In this document: positions 6,238 to 13,954 of the stretch, piece after piece | How the letters are laid out: each line of letters begins with the position of its first letter | Position numbering within the stretch: the stretch's first letter is position 1 | From: Gemmatimonadales bacterium | GTDB lineage: Bacteria; Gemmatimonadota; Gemmatimonadetes; Gemmatimonadales; GWC2-71-9 | Assembly: GCA_013813675.1 (NCBI GenBank) | Contig: JACCRH010000007.1 | Span: 1 to 19,246 of the forward strand | Reading direction: 5' to 3' | DNA: 19,246 nucleotides | Notes under the pieces: generated by a model | Database searches by the model: none | What the model was told of the DNA's origin: nothing | The model's input: only the letters and a program-made list of their open reading frames with translations | Position numbers and translations under genes: made by a program

Positions 6238-6894
6238 TTACCTCCGATCCACCACCACCCCCTGTTTCGGGATCGCCCCCCCAAGCACCCGGCCTTCGGG
6301 ATCGACTCTGAGACGAAACTCGACGTCCCCGATGGCCAGTGCCATCGAATCCGTTCCCACCGGCTTCAGGGTGCCACTCACGGTCTGCCCGCCGCCGAGG
6401 TTGAAGAAGGGGACCTGACCCGGTGTGGCGCCGTGGGCGCGGGACCGCCGGATGGCCTGCTCCAGCAGTGCGAACGACATGTTGAGATAGGGAATCGCGC
6501 CGGCCCGGGTCCCGAACACACGGGTCTCGATCGCCTGGCCGATGATGGCGTCCACCGCGGCGCTGTCTTCCTTGAAGATGACCCTCGCCCGCTGCACCAG
6601 CTTCGCCTTGACCCGTCCGCTGTCGGCATCCTCCCGCACCGCGACGTCGATCATCGGCACCGACGCGTCCGGGGCCAGCACCGCCGTGTATCGCTGGAAG
6701 GTGTGTTTGGAATTGTTCAGGGCCAGCGTGCCCTGAATCGTGGTCTCCCGCCGGGAGAAGGTCTCGGTGGCCACGGTGTCGCCGGAGTGACGCACGACGA
6801 AGGTGCCACTGTCCGCCACCGACTGGGCGGCGGCGGGAGTCACCGCTGCCACGATGATGGTCAGCAGCCAGCCCGAACATTTCACATATGTCAT
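6238..6894 (-). CDS. Secreted protein of unknown function
   Basis: A 218-residue protein with a clear Sec signal peptide: MTYVKCSGW, a hydrophobic core, and a likely signal peptidase I site after PAAA (20-23). The mature part is mostly beta-strand-like and begins GTFVVRHSGDTVATETF, with a final segment VEFRLRVDPEGRVLGGAIPK, so it may be a beta-sandwich or barrel-like periplasmic protein. I do not recognise the family. It has no cysteines in the mature part and no catalytic motif I can name. ATG 6894 is chosen because it begins the signal peptide; a longer frame upstream would bury it. It is divergent from the methyltransferase gene across a 160-base gap and is probably monocistronic. Confidence 0.75.
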   Translation of the reverse strand: MTYVKCSGWLLTIIVAAVTPAAAQSVADSGTFVVRHSGDTVATETFSRRETTIQGTLALNNSKHTFQRYTAVLAPDASVPMIDVAVREDADSGRVKAKLVQRARVIFKEDSAAVDAIIGQAIETRVFGTRAGAIPYLNMSFALLEQAIRRSRAHGATPGQVPFFNLGGGQTVSGTLKPVGTDSMALAIGDVEFRLRVDPEGRVLGGAIPKQGVVVDRR

Positions 6895-6942
6895 TGGTAC
6901 ACAATCAATTGAGGTTTGGACCGACAGCCGGATGCCGAGGGC

Positions 6943-6972
6943 ATGGTAGCCGCTTGGCGCGGTCGAATGCAA
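6943..6972 (-). promoter_or_regulatory. Possible promoter of the secreted-protein gene
   Basis: On the minus strand TTGCAT (6972-6967), 18 bases, then TACCAT (6948-6943). Each hexamer matches consensus at four of six positions. It would give a leader of roughly 40 bases without an obvious ribosome site. This is the best candidate in the divergent gap; I see no equally good promoter pointing toward the methyltransferase. Confidence 0.3.
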
Positions 6973-7054
6973 TTCCGTACCTCCGCGCGGGCGATGGGTT
7001 AAGCAAGGGACGAGCCGAGGGCTAGGGTGGTGTCGTTCTCACCCCGGAGCCCGT

Positions 7055-10033
7055 GTGGAGCTCGCGGACCTGTTGAAAGCAGTTCGCTCGCTGGAGGACC
7101 TCCCCGCGGTGGCAGCGGCGCTCGGCCATGAGCCGCTGTGGGACCCGGTGCCCGGGCCGGAGCCGACGGTCGTAGTCGGCCGAGCGGGTGACTTTGCCTG
7201 GTATGCGCTGTCAGGCGCCCGCGCCGAGCAGCGCGCCGGTGCACTCGCGCGCCGGATGGCCGCTCGGGGTCGCCTCTGTGGGGCGTTGGGTCTCGACCCA
7301 ACAGCGCGGCGGCTGACCATCACGGTCTCGCTCGATGGAGCGCCCCGGCTCTCGGTAAGTCTCGATGCGCCCGGTCGAGAGGCGCTGGCCACACTGAGCC
7401 GGCTGGCGTCCGGCGGTTGGGCTGGCTCGGCCGGCTATGCGGCACGCGCCGCAGAAGCTCTGGGAGGAGAGGCGGTGGGCCAGCGGTTCTTTCGCGAGTT
7501 CCGCACCATCCTGGAGCGGATGACCGCCGCACTTCCCGGCCCGCTTCCAACCCCCGACCGTCATGCGCTCGCCCTGCTTCAGCTCACCAGGGTTCTCTTC
7601 CTCTATTTCGTGCAGGCCAAGGGCTGGTTGGCCGGCAACGGCCGTTTCCTCGCCCAGGCCGTGGACCGGTGCCTGGCACGGAAGCGCAGCATCCACCGAG
7701 ACCTGCTGCGTCCACTCTTCTTCGGCACGCTCAATCGCTCGATCGCCGAGCGGGGCCGCACCGCGCTCGGCCTGGGACCGATCCCATTCCTCAACGGCGG
7801 TCTGTTCGAGCCCCACCCGCTGGAACGAAGACTTCGGGGCGACATCGCCGACCACGTGTGGCGCGACGCGTTCGACCGCCTGTTCGAGCGCTTCCATTTC
7901 ACCGTCGCGGAAGGCGAACAGGGTGGTATCGCACCCGACATGCTCGGTCGCGTCTTCGAGGGAGTGATGGCCCCCGACGAGCGTCGCGCCTCGGGCACCT
8001 ACTATACGCCGGCGGCGCTGGTCCACGATCTCCTGGGCGAGGGTCTCGCCGCGCTGGTGGCTGACCGACTCTCCTGTTCCCTGGCCGAAGCGGAGCGCCG
8101 GCTGATCGAGAGAGAGAAGGCCGTCCGGGGTGTCCTCCGACGAATCAGAGTCCTCGACCCCGCGGTGGGGTCCGGCGCGTTTCTCCTCGGCGCGCTGGAG
8201 CGGCTCTCTTCCCTAGGGTCCATCGGCGGTTCGGCCGCCGCGGAGCGAAGACGCATCCTTCAGCGCAACCTCTTCGGAGTCGACCGCAACGGCGCCGCGG
8301 TGCGGCTCACCGAGCTGCGGCTCTGGCTCGCGGTGATCGCGGACGATCGGACCGAGCGCCCCGAAAACGTCCAACCGCTCCCCAACCTCGACTGCCTGAT
8401 CCGCCAGGGCGACAGCCTGTTCGATCAGGCCGGCTCCGGCCTTCGGGTCCCCGGCGACCGGACCAAGGCGTCGGAGCTGGCCCGGCTGCGGCGCCGGGTG
8501 GTCGTCGCCACCGGCCGAGACAAGCATGCCCTTCTCCGCGACCTCGTCCGCGCGGAAGCCGGAATCGCCGAGCAGTCACTCGCGGCAGCCGATGAAGCGG
8601 CACGGCGCTCCATCACCGATTGTCTGCAGATCGCGCGAGGGGCCGATCTGTTCGGGGCTCGGCGGGGGCTCGGCGCGGAAGGCAGGGCGAGGTTGGCCGA
8701 GCTGCGCCGGGAGCTCCGCCGGGTCCGGTCCCTCATGCGGGCGCTGGCTCGTGAGGGCGAAGTGCCCTGGTTCGACTACCGGATTCAGTTCGCCGACGTA
8801 GCGGCGGCCGGCGGGTTCGATCTCGTGGTGGGAAACCCACCGTGGCTTCGCGCCGAGGAGCTGCCGGCCGACCTGCGGCGCCGGCTTACCGGACGGTACC
8901 GATGGTGGCGCTCGGCTGGAGGAGGCTATGGCAATCGCCCGGACCTCGCGGTCGCCTTTCTCGAACGCTCGCTGGAGCTCGCGGTGCCCGGTGGGGTGGT
9001 CGCCATGCTGGTGCCCGCCAAGATCGCCTCCGCCGGATACGGCGCCGCCGCCCGGCACGCGCTGGCGGCCGGGACCACGCTAGTGGCCGTGGCGGACCTG
9101 ACCGCCAGCCGGCAGGACTCGTTCGAGGCCACGGTCTATCCCCTCGCCCTCGTCGCACGCAAGGCGAGCGCGCCGGCTGGTCACCGGGTGCGCGTGTCTC
9201 TGGGCCCGGGCCCTACGGTGCCGCAGGCGAGCCTTCGCGGCGGTGATCGCTGGCTCCTGGGCCGGCAGGCGCTGCGCGACGCGCTCGCTGCTGTGCGGCA
9301 GGGTCATCCCAGGCTGGATTCGGTCGTCTCCTGCCACCTGGGCCTCAAGACCGGAGCAAACCACGTCTTCCTCGATCCTCCCGATGTGGAGGAGGAGCTG
9401 GTGCGCTGGGCGGTGCGGGGCCGGGACGTGGCGCCGTTCTCGCCGCGCCGTCGAACCCGCCTGCTCTGGACCCACGGACCCGATGGCTTCCCGTTGCCTC
9501 GCCTCCCGCCTAGGGCCTCGGCGTACCTGGCGCCGTATCTGCCATTGTTGCGCTCGCGTACCGATTACGCCGGTGGACCAGCGTGGACCCTGTTTCGTAC
9601 GCGGGCGGCGGCGGCCCGGCATCGCGTGGTGTGGGCCGACCTGGCGCGCGAGCTCCGGGCGGCTTCGCTTGCCGGCGCTCAGGATGCGATTCCGCTCAAC
9701 AGTTGTTACGTGGCACCCACGAGCAGCGAGGCCCAGGCCGACCGGATCGCCGCCTGGCTCAACAGCAGTTGGGTTCGCGCCGCCGCTCGGGCGGGCGCGG
9801 TACCGGCCGCCGGCGGATGCGTTCGCTATACCGCGAGCACCGTGGGGGCGCTGCCGCTCCCGCCGGCGGTGCTCTCCGACGCCGATCTCTCCGCTCTCAC
9901 TCTTTCGGCCCGCCAGGGGGGCAAGGTGCAGGCCGATCTCGACGACATCGCCGGCAGACACCTCGACCTCGGCGCATCGCACCGGACAGCGCTGCTCGAG
10001 TCCCTCGGTGGGCGTACCCAGAATCGTCGCTGA
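7055..10033 (+). CDS. Eco57I/PglX-like N6-adenine DNA methyltransferase
   Basis: A 992-residue adenine-N6 DNA methyltransferase. RASGTYYTP (311-319) is the motif X region, DPAVGSGAFL (368-377) binds S-adenosylmethionine, GVD (408-410) and QGDSLF (451-456) are motifs II and III, and NPPW (594-597) is the catalytic motif IV. Residues 700-992 look like a target-recognition region; LKTGANHVFL (764-773) matches the segment that opens this part in PglX and type IIG enzymes. Residues 1-300 are a long N-terminal domain of unclear nature, with no PD-(D/E)xK active site that I can see. GTG 7055 has CGGAG five bases before it. The helicase frame begins inside the last 26 bases, so both are translated together. 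Length and layout recall BREX PglX and type IIG/ISP enzymes, but the usual partners are absent. The target sequence is unknown. Confidence 0.88.
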   Translation: MELADLLKAVRSLEDLPAVAAALGHEPLWDPVPGPEPTVVVGRAGDFAWYALSGARAEQRAGALARRMAARGRLCGALGLDPTARRLTITVSLDGAPRLSVSLDAPGREALATLSRLASGGWAGSAGYAARAAEALGGEAVGQRFFREFRTILERMTAALPGPLPTPDRHALALLQLTRVLFLYFVQAKGWLAGNGRFLAQAVDRCLARKRSIHRDLLRPLFFGTLNRSIAERGRTALGLGPIPFLNGGLFEPHPLERRLRGDIADHVWRDAFDRLFERFHFTVAEGEQGGIAPDMLGRVFEGVMAPDERRASGTYYTPAALVHDLLGEGLAALVADRLSCSLAEAERRLIEREKAVRGVLRRIRVLDPAVGSGAFLLGALERLSSLGSIGGSAAAERRRILQRNLFGVDRNGAAVRLTELRLWLAVIADDRTERPENVQPLPNLDCLIRQGDSLFDQAGSGLRVPGDRTKASELARLRRRVVVATGRDKHALLRDLVRAEAGIAEQSLAAADEAARRSITDCLQIARGADLFGARRGLGAEGRARLAELRRELRRVRSLMRALAREGEVPWFDYRIQFADVAAAGGFDLVVGNPPWLRAEELPADLRRRLTGRYRWWRSAGGGYGNRPDLAVAFLERSLELAVPGGVVAMLVPAKIASAGYGAAARHALAAGTTLVAVADLTASRQDSFEATVYPLALVARKASAPAGHRVRVSLGPGPTVPQASLRGGDRWLLGRQALRDALAAVRQGHPRLDSVVSCHLGLKTGANHVFLDPPDVEEELVRWAVRGRDVAPFSPRRRTRLLWTHGPDGFPLPRLPPRASAYLAPYLPLLRSRTDYAGGPAWTLFRTRAAAARHRVVWADLARELRAASLAGAQDAIPLNSCYVAPTSSEAQADRIAAWLNSSWVRAAARAGAVPAAGGCVRYTASTVGALPLPPAVLSDADLSALTLSARQGGKVQADLDDIAGRHLDLGASHRTALLESLGGRTQNRR

Positions 10034-12227
10034 GGCGCTCGCGCCGGTTCCCGATCCAGTGGTGACCGCGTTGCGCCCGGGATGCTGGTCCCCCGCGGCC
10101 CAGGTCGCCCGGGCCATGGCGCGCCGACTCGCACCCGACGAAGACGCCGATCCGCCGGCTTCGTGGCTACGGTCCGAGCAGGTCAGGAGCTTTCGGCGCA
10201 CCCTTCACGCGCTCCGTCGGTATGGCGGGGCGCTGCTCGCCGACCCGGTGGGCAGTGGAAAAACCTTCGTCGCCCTGGCCCTGGCGGCGGCGCTGAACCG
10301 CACCCGTCCGACCGCGTGCCTGGTACCGGCCGGGCTCGCCGAGCAGTGGAGATCAACGGCGGCCGTCCTCGGCGTGGAGGTCGTCACCGGGTCACACCAG
10401 TCGGTCAGTCGCGGGCGCCTGCCGCAGCGCACCCGCGGCCTGGTCGTGGTGGACGAGTCCCACCACTTCCGCAATCCGGCAACGTGGCGGTACCGGCACC
10501 TCGCGCCCTGGCTGGTAGGGCGCCCGGTACTCCTGGTGACGGCCACACCGGTGGTCAACCGGCTCGACGACTTGCTTCACCAGCTCCTGCTGGGCATCCG
10601 GGACGACGCGCTGGCCGCCGACGGCGTGACATCGCTCAAGGCGCTGCTCGGCCGAGGGTGCGGATCGCCCGCGCTCGGCAGGCTGGTCGTGGAATCGCCC
10701 TGCCCTCAGAAGCTGAGGCCGGAGCGCCGCGGCCTTGCCACCATGCCAGAGCCGATGGAGTGCGAGGCGGCGGAGCGGTCGCTCGCCTCGATCGAGCGGC
10801 TGCGGTTGTCGCGGGCGCCCGGTACCGAGGCGCTGGTGCGCACGGTGCTGCGTCGCGCGGCGGCGTCGAGTCCCGCCGCGTTGGTCTCCGCGCTTCGGAG
10901 ATACCGGAGTCTTCTGCTGCACGCGCGGGACGCGGTCCGCGCCGGGCGGCCGCTTGAGCGCGCCGCGATCCGGCGCTTCACCGGGGAGCTGGAGGACCAG
11001 CTCGTATGGTGGGAACTGATGCCGGCCGGCGCCGACCCGAGCGATCTCCAGCTCGACGACCTCGACTCGATCGACGAGGTCATCCGCGAAGCCACCGGCG
11101 CCGAGGAGCGGCCCGACGGCAAGGTCGAGCGGCTCCGGGGCCTGCTCGCCGATGGACGCCCCACCCTGGTCTTCACCGCCCAGCGCCAGACGGTGCGCTA
11201 CCTGCGCGACCGGTTGGGCCCGCCTCCGCTCGCATGGTGCACCGGCGCCCGCGCGGGGCTCGCCCATTGCCCGATGCCGCGGGCGAGCGTGCTCAGTTGG
11301 TTTCGGCCGGGCGGCGACCGGACCGCTCCGCCTGGGGTACGCCACCTCATCGTGACCGACGTCGCCGCCGAAGGACTCGACCTGCAGCGAGCGGCCCGAG
11401 TGGTCCACTACGACCTGCCATGGACACCGATGCGCATGGAGCAGCGGGAAGGCCGGGCCCTGCGCCTCGGCTCACTCCACGGGGAGGTGGAGGTGGTCGC
11501 GTTCCGGCCGCCGCCCGCGATCGAGGGGGCACTGCGGATCACCCGGGCGCTCGAGATCAAGGCCAAGTTGCCCGCGGCCGCCGGGCTCGGCACCGGCGGC
11601 TGCGGCCTCTGGCGATGGCGATCCGACCTGGCCGACGCATATGCCGAGGGGGAATCGGCGCGGGGAACCGCGATGGTGCCGAGGGGCCCGGCCGGGGTGC
11701 TGGCCGGCCTCGAGTTGTACGGCGTGGAGCCCGGCCCCGAGCGGAGACTGGCGTCGGCGCTGTTCTGGATCGAACCCGGCGGAGAATGGACCGAAGAGGA
11801 GCGGATCGTGTCCACCAGGCTGGCCGAGGCCGCCAGCGCTCCCTCCGCGGATCCGGATCCGGCTCGCCTGCGCGAAGCGCTGGTCCTCGTCGCCGGTCCG
11901 ATTCGCTCCCGACTGTCGCTCGTCCGTGGCAGCCGGTGGGCGGCCCCTTTGGCCGAACCCGCCGCCCATCGGTTGTCACTCAGGCTCCATCAGCGCATTC
12001 GGGAGGCGGCGCGCAGGCGGGATCTGGATGCCTTGGCGGCGCTCGAGCGGGCGCTCGGGTTCGTGGGCCGCGGGCACACGGCGGGCGAGTCGGCCCTGCT
12101 GGAACGGCTGGACGCCATGCCGGACGGCGAGTTCAGCCGGAGCCTCTGTCGCCTGCCCCCTGCGGGCCACCGGGGCGGCGCGATCGAAGCCCGCCTGGGT
12201 GGACTGCTGCTCTTCGTGCCCGGTTAG
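10008..12227 (+). CDS. SNF2-type superfamily 2 helicase/translocase, partner of the methyltransferase
   Basis: A 739-residue ATP-dependent DNA translocase of the Snf2/HepA group. Walker A is DPVGSGKT (79-86), Walker B VVDESHHF (147-154) and motif III TATP (178-181). The second RecA domain has LVFTAQ near 387-392, motif V IVTDVAAEGLDL (448-459) and motif VI QREGRALRLG (479-488). Residues about 500-739 are an Arg-rich helical extension I cannot assign; I see no PLD, HNH or PD-(D/E)xK nuclease motif. The start is uncertain: GTG 10008 (overlapping the methyltransferase by 26 bases), GTG 10059/10062 or ATG 10116; none has a clear ribosome site. I take 10008 because the region before 10116 looks protein-like and the overlap favours coupling. 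Such helicases drive DNA movement in type I/ISP restriction, BREX and DISARM. Confidence 0.87.
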   Translation: MGVPRIVAEALAPVPDPVVTALRPGCWSPAAQVARAMARRLAPDEDADPPASWLRSEQVRSFRRTLHALRRYGGALLADPVGSGKTFVALALAAALNRTRPTACLVPAGLAEQWRSTAAVLGVEVVTGSHQSVSRGRLPQRTRGLVVVDESHHFRNPATWRYRHLAPWLVGRPVLLVTATPVVNRLDDLLHQLLLGIRDDALAADGVTSLKALLGRGCGSPALGRLVVESPCPQKLRPERRGLATMPEPMECEAAERSLASIERLRLSRAPGTEALVRTVLRRAAASSPAALVSALRRYRSLLLHARDAVRAGRPLERAAIRRFTGELEDQLVWWELMPAGADPSDLQLDDLDSIDEVIREATGAEERPDGKVERLRGLLADGRPTLVFTAQRQTVRYLRDRLGPPPLAWCTGARAGLAHCPMPRASVLSWFRPGGDRTAPPGVRHLIVTDVAAEGLDLQRAARVVHYDLPWTPMRMEQREGRALRLGSLHGEVEVVAFRPPPAIEGALRITRALEIKAKLPAAAGLGTGGCGLWRWRSDLADAYAEGESARGTAMVPRGPAGVLAGLELYGVEPGPERRLASALFWIEPGGEWTEEERIVSTRLAEAASAPSADPDPARLREALVLVAGPIRSRLSLVRGSRWAAPLAEPAAHRLSLRLHQRIREAARRRDLDALAALERALGFVGRGHTAGESALLERLDAMPDGEFSRSLCRLPPAGHRGGAIEARLGGLLLFVPG

Positions 12228-12476
12228 TCAGTCACCCGGCCGGCGCCCGAGTACCGCGCGCATGCCGATCGGCCGTTCGCCGCCGCGAAAGTCAAAGTGC
12301 TCGGGCGACAGGGGTCTGGGGGTACCTGCGGCGTCGACCTCGCCCTCCCGCAAACGCCGGAGGTGCAGGTGCTCCGCGAGCGTGGCCGCGGTGAACCACA
12401 CGTTCGGCTCGATGCCGGGGTACAGCTTCGCATGGGCGGGACGGAGCCGCGCCTCGCGGACACCGGGGCCGCTCAT
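12228..12476 (-). CDS. Small conserved-looking hypothetical protein
   Basis: An 82-residue protein on the opposite strand; its stop codon touches the helicase stop with no base between them. The core, residues about 7-60, includes KLYPGIEPNVWFTAATLAEH, followed by a polar tail ending in PIGMRAVLGRRPGD. I do not recognise it. It has no signal peptide, membrane helix or cysteine pair. ATG 12476 is chosen because the upstream extension of the frame is Pro/Ser-rich and unlike a protein; the ribosome site is weak. Because it converges on the helicase it is probably not part of the methyltransferase module. Confidence 0.55.
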   Translation of the reverse strand: MSGPGVREARLRPAHAKLYPGIEPNVWFTAATLAEHLHLRRLREGEVDAAGTPRPLSPEHFDFRGGERPIGMRAVLGRRPGD

Positions 12477-12693
12477 CGGCTCAGGCCGCCGAAGAATTGC
12501 CGCCCGGCCAGCTCGCACCGCGGAAGCTTCAATCGTCCCTGACGAGATGCGAGAACTGCCATGTTTCCCCCACGGCGGACAGCCTGTGCTCCACGGCTTC
12601 GGTGGGCAGGACACGATATCGGGCGGGTTTCACCGGCGCAACCCAGGCGACGGCGCCGACACCAGCCTCGTCCCGAGCGCATGAGGAGTCCAA
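12477..12693. other. Gap without a clear gene; possible tiny minus-strand ORF
   Basis: About 220 bases lie between the small hypothetical gene and the HAD phosphatase promoter. The only coding-like signal is on the minus strand at 12529-12633, a GTG-started frame of 34 residues (RYRVLPTEAVEHRLSAVGE then TWQFSHLVRDD) with decent third-position G/C but no ribosome site. It may be a real micro-protein or a gene remnant. Confidence 0.25.
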
Positions 12694-12699
12694 TAGATT
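12694..12699 (+). promoter_or_regulatory. -10 box of a probable leaderless promoter (HAD gene)
   Basis: TAGATT ends six bases before the ATG of the HAD phosphatase, in the context TAGATTCCCGCC-ATG. No Shine-Dalgarno lies at working distance. The same hexamer is used upstream of the RsbRD-like gene, and a near copy precedes the TrhA gene. The -35 region is weak. Confidence 0.5.
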
Positions 12700-12705
12700 C
12701 CCGCC

Positions 12706-13353
12706 ATGCCCAAGCTTCGCACCGTGCTTTTCGACCTCGACGGCACCCTCATCGACTCGGTCAGGCTGATCCTGGACAGCTACCATCACACGCTGGCCAC
12801 CCATGGCCTGCCGCCCCGGACCGACGCTGAGTGGCTGGAGGGCGTCGGCACCCCACTCGCGGCCCAGTTCCGCGCATGGCAGGACACCGCCGGTATGCTG
12901 GAGGAGCTGATCGCCACCTACCGGGAGTACAATCTCGAGCACCACGACCGGATGGTGACGGTGTATCCGGGGGTGGTGGACGTGGTCCGCGAGCTCAAGC
13001 GCGACGGCATCTCCACCGGGCTGGTCACCAGCAAGAACCGGACGGGCGCGCTCCGCGGACTGACCCTGGTGCGACTCGAGTCGCTGATGGACGTCCTGGT
13101 CTGCGCCGACGAAGTGGACAACCCCAAGCCGCACCCCGAGCCGGTCGAGAAGGCGGTCCGCCTGCTCGGCGCCGACCCGGCCACCACGGTGTACGTGGGC
13201 GACAGCATCCACGACATGCGCTCCGGCCGCGCCGCCGGCGTCCGCACCGCCGCGGTGCTGTGGGGCCCGTTCGGGCGGGCGCACCTGGAGGGGGCGCAGC
13301 CGGACTACTGGCTGGAGAAGCCGGAGGAGCTGCTGGCGCTTGTGCGGGAATGA
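12706..13353 (+). CDS. HAD-superfamily phosphatase (Gph/PpaX-like)
   Basis: A 215-residue haloacid dehalogenase-type phosphatase of the phosphoglycolate phosphatase / pyrophosphatase PpaX group. Motif I is DLDGTL (10-15) with Asp10 as nucleophile and Asp12 as acid/base. Motif II is the Thr/Ser in LVTSKN (106-111). Motif III is Lys141 in NPKPHPEP, and motif IV is GDSIHD (165-170) with Asp166 and Asp170 binding magnesium. A helical cap of subtype C1 lies at about 17-85. It is cytosolic. The substrate may be phosphoglycolate or pyrophosphate; the sequence alone does not decide. It is monocistronic by context: its own leaderless-type promoter lies upstream and a palindromic repeat follows the stop codon. 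Confidence 0.88.
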   Translation: MPKLRTVLFDLDGTLIDSVRLILDSYHHTLATHGLPPRTDAEWLEGVGTPLAAQFRAWQDTAGMLEELIATYREYNLEHHDRMVTVYPGVVDVVRELKRDGISTGLVTSKNRTGALRGLTLVRLESLMDVLVCADEVDNPKPHPEPVEKAVRLLGADPATTVYVGDSIHDMRSGRAAGVRTAAVLWGPFGRAHLEGAQPDYWLEKPEELLALVRE

Positions 13354-13370
13354 CCGGATGTCACATCGCC

Positions 13371-13438
13371 GTGTCACCCTGAGCGAAGTCGAAGGGGGCA
13401 TAGCCCGCATGGCCTCCTTCGCTACGCTCAGGTGACAC
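13371..13438. repeat. Palindromic repeat between convergent genes
   Basis: Arms 13371-13395 and 13413-13438 form an imperfect inverted repeat. The left arm contains CCCTGAGCGAAGTCGAAGG and the right arm is the complement of a CCTGAGCGTAGCGAAGG version, so the two arms are different variants of the family. It lies between the HAD stop (13353) and the receiver-domain stop (13478), as a bidirectional terminator would. Confidence 0.8.
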
Positions 13439-13477
13439 TCTCGCCTTACCCCCAATACCTCGTTCTACCCCGTTCGC

Positions 13478-13954
13478 CTACTGGTCCAGAATCTCCCGCA
13501 GCCGCCGCATCAACTGCTCCACCGTGAACGGCTTCTCCACGAACCCGGTGTTGGGTGGCATGACGCCGTCCGCGGCGATCGCCTTGGCGGTATAGCCCGA
13601 CATGAACAGGATCTTGAGACCGGGACGGTGGGCCCGGAGCCGCTCGGCGAGCTCCTTGCCGCCCATTTCAGGCATCACCAGATCGGTGACGACGAGATCG
13701 ATCGGATGACCGCTCTCCTCGACCAGGCGCAGTGCGTCGGCGCCGTGCCGCGCCTCGAGCACGCTGTAGCCCTGGCGCTCGAGCAGGCGCCGGGCCGAGC
13801 TCCTCACCGCCGCCTCGTCTTCGACCAGCAGCAGCGTCTCGGTGCCCCCGGGCAGCCGGCGGCGGTCCACCTTGGACGCGGCCGGCGGCTCGTTGCCGAT
13901 GTAGCGAGGCAGGAAGACAGTGAGAGTCGCGCCGCGCCCCGGCGCGCTCTGCAT
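13478..13954 (-). CDS. Response-regulator receiver domain, C-terminal remnant of a hybrid histidine kinase
   Basis: A 158-residue frame. Residues 2-17 (QSAPGRGATLTVFLPR) are the last strand and G2-type box of a histidine-kinase ATPase domain. After a short linker, residues 39-158 form a full receiver: acidic pocket Glu45-Asp46-Glu47, phosphoacceptor Asp91 in VVTDLVMPEMGG, Ser119 and Lys141 in VEKPF. A receiver joined to the tail of an ATPase domain means this was the end of a hybrid sensor kinase. The ATG at 13954 arises at the break with the upstream GAF remnant and has no ribosome site, so it may not be translated independently. If it is made, it would be a stand-alone receiver with no output domain. 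Confidence 0.7.
   Translation of the reverse strand: MQSAPGRGATLTVFLPRYIGNEPPAASKVDRRRLPGGTETLLLVEDEAAVRSSARRLLERQGYSVLEARHGADALRLVEESGHPIDLVVTDLVMPEMGGKELAERLRAHRPGLKILFMSGYTAKAIAADGVMPPNTGFVEKPFTVEQLMRRLREILDQ

Noticed and set aside
6973..7054. Promoter for the methyltransferase
   Set aside because: Several weak TTnnnn/TAnnnn pairs can be found but none has both boxes at good spacing, so none is claimed.
7055..12227. Calling the pair BREX or DISARM
   Set aside because: No PglZ, BrxC, BrxL, DUF1998 or PLD gene is in the 7 kb on either side; only the shared enzyme types are present.
11006..12394. Plus-strand open frame of 462 codons
   Set aside because: An out-of-frame shadow of the helicase gene, Arg/Pro/Gly-rich, without recognisable motifs.
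12473..12682. Minus-strand ATG frame of 69 codons upstream of the small hypothetical gene
   Set aside because: Arg/Gly-rich with no domain and no ribosome site; an alternative frame at 12529-12633 looks more protein-like.
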